From assembly GCF_027270315.1 (NCBI RefSeq), contig NZ_CP114413.1, positions 3,286,001-3,350,000 on the forward strand: a stretch of DNA of 64,000 nt, given 5' to 3'. The DNA comes from Streptomyces cinnabarinus (GTDB lineage: Bacteria > Actinomycetota > Actinomycetes > Streptomycetales > Streptomycetaceae). The notes beneath the pieces are model-generated. The model saw only the letters and a list, made by a program, of their open reading frames with translations, did no database searches and was not told the DNA's origin. The position numbers were made by a program, and so were the translations under genes. Of the stretch, positions 37,418-44,224 are shown one piece after another. Within the stretch, counting starts at the first letter, position 1; each line of letters starts with the position of its first letter.

Positions 37418-37936
37418 ATGACCGGCGCAGAGGTCCGCCCCCTTCTCTTCCTCGATGTCGATGGTCCGCTCATCCCGTTCGGGTCGGCGGCCGGTCGCAC
37501 ACAGGCAGTCACCGCCGGGGGGAACCCGCTGGTGGGGCGGCTCGACCCCGGCGTGGGGGCGCGCCTGCTGAGCCTGGGCTGCGATCTCATCTGGGCCACG
37601 ACCTGGATGGATGAGGCGAACGAGGTCGTCGCCCCGCACCTCGGGCTGCCGACGCTGCCTGTGCTGACGTACCCGGAGACCGCCTCCGACCCCGGCCCAC
37701 GCGGCCTGCACTGGAAGACCCGGCCGCTCGTGGACCGGGCCGCCGGCCGGCCGTTCATCTGGGTCGACGACGAGATCGGCGCCCTGGACCGCCAGTGGGT
37801 GGCCGCCGCCCACCCCGGCCCGGCGCTTCTCCATCGCGTGGCCCCGACGAAGGGCCTGGAAGAGGCCGACTTCACCGTGCTCGCCGATTGGCTCCGCGCA
37901 GAGTCGTGGAAGCCAGCAGAGTCATGGAAGCCATGA
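37418..37936 (+). CDS. HAD-like hypothetical protein
   Basis: 172 residues. The N-terminal LLFLDVDGPLIPFG is the HAD motif I (DxD), IWATTWMDEANEV resembles the middle region of secreted-domain phosphatase-like actinobacterial proteins, and FIWVDDEIGALDRQW provides the late acidic motif. Probable phosphatase of unknown substrate. The C-terminus ends in a tandem duplication AESWKPAESWKP, a likely recent in-frame repeat. ATG 37418 lacks a strong ribosome site. Confidence 0.75.
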   Translation: MTGAEVRPLLFLDVDGPLIPFGSAAGRTQAVTAGGNPLVGRLDPGVGARLLSLGCDLIWATTWMDEANEVVAPHLGLPTLPVLTYPETASDPGPRGLHWKTRPLVDRAAGRPFIWVDDEIGALDRQWVAAAHPGPALLHRVAPTKGLEEADFTVLADWLRAESWKPAESWKP

Positions 37937-37961
37937 GCCCACCGCGCGTATCGGCCGGGGC

Positions 37962-39371
37962 TCAGTCCCGGTCAGGCGTTCTGCGGTTGTGGACCATGAC
38001 GAGGAACGCTCCGCCGAGCAGGACCAGGCCGATGGCGACGCCTGCGATCACCGGGGTCGCGTTGGAGCTGCCTGTTTCGGCGAGGTTGGTGTCGGGGGAG
38101 GTGCCGCCCACCGAGGCGGGGCTGGGCTCGGTGAGGGTCTGGGTGGTGGTGTTGTCGGCTTCCGCCGCCTGGGTCAGGCAGTCCAGGACACCGGTGAAGC
38201 GCTTGGCGATGCCGCCGGGGCCCTCGATGGCGAAGTCGTAGGCCTGGTCCTCCTGGAGGGGGATCGTGACCGTGCGGGTCTCGGACGGGGCGATCGTGTA
38301 GTCCGTGCCGAGGAGTTCGAAGGTGAACGGCGCGTCGCCCTCGTTGGCCGCCGTGATGTCCACGCCGCCCTCGGCGCAGTTCTTCGTCGCGGACAGCGCC
38401 GGTATCGCGCCCTGCTTCGCCCAGGCCGCGCTCGCCGTCGCGGACACCGTGGACTCGCTGGAGCCGGCCAGGATCTGGGTCTGGCTGCGGCTCTCGGAGG
38501 TGAAGGCGCGGCCCACCGGCACGGTGGTGGAGGCCTGCACGGTCAGTTCTGCGGTGCCGTCCGGCGCTTCCTCGGGCACGTCGAACCAGATCTGGCCGCC
38601 GTCGGTCGTGGCGGAGACCGGCTTGCCCTTCTTGTCGACGATCCGCACACCGCTCATGGCCGCGGGCGGGGTCACCGTCACCGCGTCCGCGCCCGTGCGC
38701 ACGGTCACCGGACCGAGCCGCTCGCCGGGGTGCCCGGAGAGCGCGGGCGGGTCGAGGGTCAGGGAGGCCCGCGGCTCGGCCAGGTCCTGGGCGCTCCGCT
38801 CCAGGTAGTCGGCGAGCTTCTCGGCCTGCGGGTCCACCGCGTCGACGTCCGCGCCGTCCGAGTACCGCCACACGGCCACCTGGGTGCCCGCCGCCGCGTC
38901 CTGCTCGCTGAGGCCGCCGCTCAGGCCCGCCTTCCGGGCGAGCGCCGCCAGGTCGTTCACCTGCGGGTAGGAGTTCTGGAGGATCCAGCGGATCCGGCCG
39001 GAGTTCTCGTTGGCGCCGAGCGAGGTCCCGCTCCACGGGGTCTCGTGGTACTTGGCGTCCTTCTGCGTGGGGTTGAACAGGTCCACGCAGTACGTCTGCA
39101 GCGTGCCGCCGCCCTCGACGGACATCTCGAACAGGCCCGCCGAGATCTCCTGGTCCCCGGTGTCGCTGTGGATGACCGCCGCGCCGAAGGTCTTCAGACC
39201 GCCTATCGTGGCCGTCGCCCCGCCCTGGCTCTGCGACCCGCCGTCCGCGGCGGCCTGGCCGGCACCGGCCACCAGCGCACCGGCGGCGAGCAGGCCGGAC
39301 ACCAGCGTCGCGGCGGTGAGCCGGGCCGCCTCTCGCCCGCGCCCGGACAGCGCGGAGAAAGCAGAAAGCAC
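37962..39371 (-). CDS. Sortase-anchored thioester-domain (TED) surface protein
   Basis: 469 residues. Signal peptide (residues 1-42, ending AGQAAADGG), a thioester domain with YCVDLFNPT (Cys95) and TQVAVWRY (Gln164), the Cys-Gln pair that forms an internal thioester, then beta-sandwich modules (about 195-400), a Thr/Ser/Pro wall-spanning stretch, LAETG at 430-434 (class E sortase LAxTG signal), a membrane helix and basic tail NRR. TED proteins covalently bind surface nucleophiles and act as adhesins. GTG start with AAGGGG upstream. About 260 bp follows to ssbB with no gene. Confidence 0.88.
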   Translation of the reverse strand: MLSAFSALSGRGREAARLTAATLVSGLLAAGALVAGAGQAAADGGSQSQGGATATIGGLKTFGAAVIHSDTGDQEISAGLFEMSVEGGGTLQTYCVDLFNPTQKDAKYHETPWSGTSLGANENSGRIRWILQNSYPQVNDLAALARKAGLSGGLSEQDAAAGTQVAVWRYSDGADVDAVDPQAEKLADYLERSAQDLAEPRASLTLDPPALSGHPGERLGPVTVRTGADAVTVTPPAAMSGVRIVDKKGKPVSATTDGGQIWFDVPEEAPDGTAELTVQASTTVPVGRAFTSESRSQTQILAGSSESTVSATASAAWAKQGAIPALSATKNCAEGGVDITAANEGDAPFTFELLGTDYTIAPSETRTVTIPLQEDQAYDFAIEGPGGIAKRFTGVLDCLTQAAEADNTTTQTLTEPSPASVGGTSPDTNLAETGSSNATPVIAGVAIGLVLLGGAFLVMVHNRRTPDRD

Positions 39372-39632
39372 AGAATTCCCCTTCGAGCGGGACCCGTTGA
39401 CGTGGGGGTACGGTCCCGCCGGCAGAACTGCAAGCCCCGAGAGCCTTGTTCGGCATCCTAAGGACCGGGCGCACCACGCTCCCCAGGGATCCCGCAGGAC
39501 AAGCGATCCGACTCGGAATCGTTATCGCGGAAACCGCCACGAACAGGGCTTATCGACAAATCCACCCGGCGTGTTCGGTCGCGGGACCGCCGATAAGCCA
39601 CAGTTCGGACAACGGGTCAGGAGTGGCTGAGG

Positions 39633-40088
39633 TCACGTCACCGCGACCGGCTCCGGCGGCTGTTGGGCGGCTTGCGGCGTCTCCCATTCCGGTTCAGGGC
39701 GCTGCGGCGGGCCGCTGACCGCCGGTTCCGGCCTGCCCGGGCGGCGGAAGACCGACGTACCGCGTGCGAGGTCATGGCCGATCGCCACCGCCTCGATGTC
39801 GGCCGAGGTCCAGGTCTGCTGCTCGCGCACCTCCGAGCGGACCTTCAGCCTGCCCTGCACCAGGACGGGGTCGCCGACGGTCAGCGACGCCGCCGCGTTG
39901 GTGGCGAGCTGCCGATTGGCCCAGACCGTGAAGAAGTTGGTGTGCCCGTCCGTCCACTCGTTCTTCTCGCGGTCCAGATAGCGCGCGGTCACCGCCAGCC
40001 GGAACCGCGCCGACGGTCCCGTGGCGACCTCGCGGTACACCGGCTGCGTGGCCACGTTCCCCACCACGGAAATGATCGTCTCGTTCAT
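39633..40088 (-). CDS. ssbB: Single-stranded DNA-binding protein, SsbB-type paralogue
   Basis: 151 residues. OB-fold over about residues 1-115 (ETIISVVGNVATQPVYRE, FFTVWANRQLA, GDPVLVQGRLKVR), then a Pro/Glu tail ending PPEPVAVT. The acidic DDDIPF tip of the main SsbA, which recruits replication partners, is absent. In Streptomyces the tail-less SsbB is linked to chromosome segregation in sporulation, and its gene lies beside dynB as here. ATG 40088 with GGGAGG upstream; a DnaA-box-like site lies 115 bp upstream. Confidence 0.9.
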   Translation of the reverse strand: MNETIISVVGNVATQPVYREVATGPSARFRLAVTARYLDREKNEWTDGHTNFFTVWANRQLATNAAASLTVGDPVLVQGRLKVRSEVREQQTWTSADIEAVAIGHDLARGTSVFRRPGRPEPAVSGPPQRPEPEWETPQAAQQPPEPVAVT

Positions 40089-40202
40089 CGTGCACCCTCC
40101 CTGATACGCCGACGGGCCCGTCCCGTACGGCTGCGTCTGCCGCGAAGCCAGACTGCATCCGCCGGGCCGGACCCGCCGCGTGCTGTGGACCGGCTCGGTG
40201 CC

Positions 40203-40211
40203 TGTGGACAA
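40203..40211 (-). promoter_or_regulatory. DnaA-box match upstream of ssbB
   Basis: The minus strand reads TTGTCCACA, a perfect Streptomyces DnaA-box consensus, in the 174-bp gap between ssbB and dynB. A partial copy (CGGTCCACA) ends at 40184. It may tie ssbB expression to DnaA, or be chance. Confidence 0.4.
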
Positions 40212-40262
40212 CCTCGCCACCCGAACGAGGAGTTCCGCCAGGACGCCGATCCGTGCGCCGTA

Positions 40263-42176
40263 TCACCCCACGCCCACTCCCATGACCTTCCCGTACTGCT
40301 CGCGCACCTCCCGGTACCGCAGCAGCTCCGCCGCCACCGGATCCAGCACCCGTGCCCGCCCGCACCCGGCGGCCGCCTCCCGCAGCCGTCTCTCCGCGTC
40401 GGAGCCGTACCGCCGGGCCGGTCCCCGGGCCGCCATCCGGCAGCCCCACTCCACCAGCGGCCCGCCGATGATGCCGGCCACCATCAGCAGCACCGGCACG
40501 CCCAGGTTGGGTGACATCACGCCCACGATCTGGCCCACCAGCCACAGGCCGCCCACCACTTGGAGCAGCGTCATCGACGCCTGCACCAGCACGGCGGCCG
40601 GCCACCAGCCTGGCCGCGGTGGCCGCCCCGGCGGCAGGCCCGCCCGCGCGGCCAGGTCGTCCAGCGCCTCGGGCAGCCCCTGCGAGCCGCGTACGGCGGC
40701 CTCGCGCACCGCCTGCGCCCAGGGCGACGGCAGCCCGGCGGAGGCCCGCTCGGCGACCGTGCGCACCGCCTGCTCCACGCGCTGGCGCGCGGTCGCCTCC
40801 TCGTCCGCCTGGGCGCGCAACGGGAACCGTCCGGTGGGGGGTTCGAGCCGGTCCTGGTACCACCGCCACAGCCGTAGCCAGGGCGTGCCGCAGGCGCGGT
40901 TGGCGTTGCGCAGCCAGGCGCGCTCGGCGGCCTCCCCGGCGGCGGTGGCACCGACGGCGTCGGCGAGGCGGGCGGCGAACTCGTCGCGGGCCTCCTCGCT
41001 CAGCCCGGTGCCGCTGGTGGTGGCGTAGACGGGGCTCAGCCGCCAGCCCGCGGCGTCCACGTCGGCGGAGATCCGGCGCGCGGCGGCGCCGCGCTCCATC
41101 ACGAACTGGCCGAGCGTCTCGCGCAGTTCGCCGACCCCGTCGCCGGTGAGCGCGGACAGCGCGAGGACCGTCGCGCCCGGTTCGCCGTAGTCGCCGAGCG
41201 CGATGCCGTCCTCGTCCAGCAGCCGCCGCAGGTCGCCGAGGACCTGGTGGGTGGCCTCCCCGGGGAGCCGGTCGATCTGGTTGAGGACGACGAACATGAT
41301 CTCGGCGTGGCCCGCCATGGGGCGCAGATACCGCTCGTGGAGCACGGCGTCCGCGTACTTCTCGGGATCCACGACCCAGATGACCGCGTCGACGAGGGCC
41401 AGCACCCGGTCCACCTGCTCGCGGTGCTGCACGGCCGCGGAGTCGTGGTCGGGCAGGTCGACCAGGACGAGGCCGCTCAGGTGTCCCTCGGCGTCCGTGT
41501 GCTGGGCGGGGCGGCGGCGCAGCCGGGGCGGGATGCCGAGCCGGTCGATGAGACCGGCCGCGCCGTCGCTCCAGCTGCACGCGATGGGCGCGGCGGTGGT
41601 GGGTCGGCGGACGCCGGTCTCCGAGATCGTCACCCCGGCCAGCGCGTTGAACAGCTGCGACTTGCCGCTGCCGGTGGCGCCCGCGATGGCGACCACGGTG
41701 TGCCGGCCGGAGAGTCTGCGCCGCGCGGAGGCCTCGTCGAGCACCCGTCCGGCCTCGGCGAGGGTGCGGCTGTCCAGGCGGGTGCGGGACAGCCCGACCA
41801 GCTCGCGCAGCGCGTCCAGACGCGAGCGCAGGGCGCCGTCGTACGCCAGGGGCGGCGCCGTGCGCGGGGTGGACGCCCGGCTCTCCACGGCGGGCACCGG
41901 CTGCTCCGCCACGGCGGTCTCGTTCACCCGCCGCGCGATCAGCCCGTCGTCCCAGCCGGTCCGCCCGGACTCAGCGGGTTCCTCGTCGGCCGCGGGCGGG
42001 CGGCCCTCGGCAGGCTCGTCGGCCGCCTCGCGCGCGTGCTCCTCGCCGACGGCCTCGGCCGCCTCTTCGGCGGCCTCCGCCGCGTCGGCCGGCTCGGCGT
42101 CCTCGGGACCCCCGTCCGCGCCCTCGGTGGGTTCCGTGTGCCCGTGGTCGTGGTCCTGGTCAGTGACGGCGGTCAC
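40263..42176 (-). CDS. dynB: Bacterial dynamin-like GTPase DynB (membrane-anchored)
   Basis: 637 residues. Acidic N-terminus rich in Glu/Asp/Ala, GTPase domain with P-loop GATGSGKS, switch LVDLPDHDS and NQIDRLPGE, a helical stalk, and two adjacent membrane segments (VLVQASMTLLQVVGGLWLVGQIVG, VPVLLMVAGIIGGPL). DynA/DynB stabilise FtsZ rings and remodel membrane during sporulation septation in Streptomyces. GTG start with AGGAGAGG, 3 bp after the dynA stop. A/B naming follows the soluble-first, membrane-second order I recall. Confidence 0.85.
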   Translation of the reverse strand: MTAVTDQDHDHGHTEPTEGADGGPEDAEPADAAEAAEEAAEAVGEEHAREAADEPAEGRPPAADEEPAESGRTGWDDGLIARRVNETAVAEQPVPAVESRASTPRTAPPLAYDGALRSRLDALRELVGLSRTRLDSRTLAEAGRVLDEASARRRLSGRHTVVAIAGATGSGKSQLFNALAGVTISETGVRRPTTAAPIACSWSDGAAGLIDRLGIPPRLRRRPAQHTDAEGHLSGLVLVDLPDHDSAAVQHREQVDRVLALVDAVIWVVDPEKYADAVLHERYLRPMAGHAEIMFVVLNQIDRLPGEATHQVLGDLRRLLDEDGIALGDYGEPGATVLALSALTGDGVGELRETLGQFVMERGAAARRISADVDAAGWRLSPVYATTSGTGLSEEARDEFAARLADAVGATAAGEAAERAWLRNANRACGTPWLRLWRWYQDRLEPPTGRFPLRAQADEEATARQRVEQAVRTVAERASAGLPSPWAQAVREAAVRGSQGLPEALDDLAARAGLPPGRPPRPGWWPAAVLVQASMTLLQVVGGLWLVGQIVGVMSPNLGVPVLLMVAGIIGGPLVEWGCRMAARGPARRYGSDAERRLREAAAGCGRARVLDPVAAELLRYREVREQYGKVMGVGVG

Positions 42177-42179
42177 CGG

Positions 42180-43787
42180 TCACCTCTCCTTCTGAAGTAC
42201 GGACAGCGCGGCGATGAGTTCGGCCTGTGGCTCGGGGTGGACGTCGAGCGCGTCCAGGGGGGCGAGACGGCGTTCGCGTTCGGTGTGCATGACGCGGTCC
42301 AGGTGGTCGGCGAGCAGCCGCCCGCCGCGGTCGCGCAGCCGCAGCGCGCCATGGGCGCCGAGCCGCTCGGCGAGCCCCTCGCCCGCGGAGCGCGCTCTGC
42401 GGCCGCCCAGGAGCGCGGTGGCGACCAGGGCGGCGATCACCTCGGGGTCGGGCGCCGCGCCCCGCTCCAGCTCGCGCACCTCGTCCTCGGCGTACTCCTC
42501 CAGCTCGCGCCGCCAGCGCCGTACGGCCAGGTCGATGCGGTGCTCGGCGGTCTCCAGGGCGGAGTCGCGGTCCCGGAGGGTGGGGGCGTTGGCCGCCGGT
42601 TCGCGGCGCCAGGCCTCGTCCACGCGCTCGTCGGCGGCCGTGACGGCGCACAGCAGGAGCGCGGCGAGGCTCTCCGTGAGGGCCTCCATGAGCTCGCCCG
42701 CCGAGCAGTCGAGGGGGAAGGCGCGCCAGCGCTTGAGGGCGTCGCCCGCGAGGACGGCGCCGGACTGGAGACGGCCCCGCACGCGCGCGTGCTCGCTGTC
42801 GTACGCCCCGTCCACGGCCGAGGTCAGCCGCAGGGCCGCGGCGTACTGGGCGGCGGCGGCGCTGGCCAGCTCGGGCATCCGGGCCTTGAGGGAGTCCAGG
42901 ACGCCGTAGGCCGTGCGGGCCATGACGTGCTGGCGGGCGGCGGGGTCCTGGGCCTGGTGGACGAGCCAGGTGCGCAGCGGTGCCACGGCGGTGGCGGGCA
43001 GCAGTCCGCCGCCCCAGGCCGACTCGGGCAGCTCGGGGACGGTGAAGCGGGGGACGTCGCCGAGCCCGGCCTTGGTGAGCAGGGCGCCGTACTGCCGGGA
43101 GACCTCGGAGACGACCTGGTGGGGCACGCGGTCGAGGACGGTGACGAGGGTGGCGTCGTACTCCTTGGCGGTGCGCAGCAGGTGCCAGGGGACGGCGTCG
43201 GCGTAGCGGGCGGCCGTGGTGACCATGATCCAGATGTCGGCGGCGCAGATCAGTTCGGCGGCGAGGGTGCGGTTGTCGGCGACCAGGGAGTCGATGTCGG
43301 GCGCGTCGAGGAGGGCGAGCCCGCGCGGGAGTGTTTCGGCGGTCTCGATGCGCAGCACGCGCGTGGGGTCCTCGCCGGGCAGCAGCAGATCGTCGCCTGG
43401 GTCCTGCTGGGGGACCCACACCCGCGTGAGGTCGGGCAGGACGCGCATCCCGCTGAACCAGTGGTGATCCTCCGGATGGCAGACGAGCACCGGTGTGCGT
43501 GTCGTGGGGCGCAGCACGCCCGCCTCGCTGACCCGTCTGCCCACCAGGGAGTTGACCAGCGTCGACTTGCCGGCGCCGGTGGAACCGCCCACGACGGCCA
43601 GCAAAGGCGCTTCGGGCTCTCTCAACCGGGGCACCAAGTAGTCGTCGAGCTGGGCGAGCAGTTCGTCGCGGTTGGCACGCGCGCGTGGCGCCCCTGTCAA
43701 GGGAAGCGGAAAGCGTGCGGCTGCGACACGGTCGCGCAGAGCGGAGAGTGCGTCGATCAGCTGAGGCCGTACGTCCAAGGTCACCAC
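42180..43787 (-). CDS. dynA: Bacterial dynamin-like GTPase DynA
   Basis: 535 residues. Starts VTLDVRPQLIDALSALRDRV, then GTPase P-loop GGSTGAGKSTLVNSL (about residue 58), switch LLDAPDIDS and specificity motif VTVLDRVPH, followed by a long helical stalk with no membrane span. Partners with DynB in sporulation septa. Start chosen at one of two tandem GTGs (43787/43784). No Shine-Dalgarno is visible, so the mRNA may be nearly leaderless; an ATG at 43826 is in frame. Confidence 0.83.
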   Translation of the reverse strand: MVTLDVRPQLIDALSALRDRVAAARFPLPLTGAPRARANRDELLAQLDDYLVPRLREPEAPLLAVVGGSTGAGKSTLVNSLVGRRVSEAGVLRPTTRTPVLVCHPEDHHWFSGMRVLPDLTRVWVPQQDPGDDLLLPGEDPTRVLRIETAETLPRGLALLDAPDIDSLVADNRTLAAELICAADIWIMVTTAARYADAVPWHLLRTAKEYDATLVTVLDRVPHQVVSEVSRQYGALLTKAGLGDVPRFTVPELPESAWGGGLLPATAVAPLRTWLVHQAQDPAARQHVMARTAYGVLDSLKARMPELASAAAAQYAAALRLTSAVDGAYDSEHARVRGRLQSGAVLAGDALKRWRAFPLDCSAGELMEALTESLAALLLCAVTAADERVDEAWRREPAANAPTLRDRDSALETAEHRIDLAVRRWRRELEEYAEDEVRELERGAAPDPEVIAALVATALLGGRRARSAGEGLAERLGAHGALRLRDRGGRLLADHLDRVMHTERERRLAPLDALDVHPEPQAELIAALSVLQKER

Positions 43788-44107
43788 ATGTGAAGAATGC
43801 CCAATTTTAGGGGAATTCTGAAGCATATGAGCATGTCTGCGTGCCGACGGAACAGAAGGGACGGAAGGGGCGACCGGGACAACGGCATAGTCCAGGCATA
43901 ACGAGTGCACAACACCCGGTGCGCCGGACGGCAAAAGCGGTGCACGATTCGTACCTGCCTGCGATTATCAGGACCGCTTCACTGAACCTCCACATCGAGC
44001 CACGGAGGCGAAGAAACAGGGACATGGACCCGGGAGCCCTATCCTTGTCCCCGGCAACGTCACGGATCGGCCCACACCCGGGCACCAGGACAGAGGCCAC
44101 CACACCG
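43788..44107. other. 320-bp intergenic region between dynA and tRNA-Arg
   Basis: Divergent control region for dynA (left) and the tRNA (right). AT-rich TAAAATT just upstream of dynA is a possible -10 element. I found no convincing gene, hairpin or repeat here; small open frames on both strands lack ribosome sites. Confidence 0.5.
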
Positions 44108-44183
44108 GCCCCCGTAGCTCAGTGGATAGAGCAGGCGCCTTCTAAGCGCTTGGCCGCAGGTTCGAGTCCTGCCGGGGGCGCCA
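44108..44183 (+). tRNA. tRNA-Arg, anticodon UCU
   Basis: Complete cloverleaf: acceptor stem GCCCCCG (44108-44114) with CGGGGGC (44173-44179), D arm GCTC/GAGC, anticodon stem GGCGC/GCGCT (one G-U pair) with loop CTTCTAA and anticodon TCT at 44141-44143, T arm GCAGG-TTCGAGT-CCTGC. Discriminator G and a genome-encoded CCA (44181-44183). It decodes AGA, a rare codon in Streptomyces. Confidence 0.95.
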
Positions 44184-44184
44184 T
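44171..44184 (+). repeat. 14-bp direct repeat, copy 1 (tRNA-Arg 3' end)
   Basis: GCCGGGGGCGCCAT covers the 3' acceptor strand and CCA of tRNA-Arg and recurs exactly at 47068-47081, on the far side of the NB-ARC/TPR gene. tRNA 3' ends are common integration sites, so the pair may be attL/attR of a small insertion. No integrase lies between them. Confidence 0.5.
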
Positions 44185-44190
44185 CTCTCA

Positions 44191-44214
44191 GCTCTCCTCC
44201 GGGAGGGCTTTTTT
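44191..44214 (+). terminator. Rho-independent terminator after tRNA-Arg
   Basis: GCTCTCC (44191-44197) pairs with GGAGGGC (44202-44208, one G-U) and is followed by six T residues (44209-44214), an unusually canonical terminator for this genome. Confidence 0.85.
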
Positions 44215-44224
44215 GCTGGTCCCG

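Noticed and set aside
37937..37961. Terminator between the HAD-like and TED genes
   Set aside because: Only a 7-bp imperfect pairing (TGAGCCC/GGGCTCA) with a long loop; too weak.
43788..43830. Promoter for dynA based on TAAAATT
   Set aside because: No matching -35 hexamer at 16-19 bp; left as a note in the intergenic entry.
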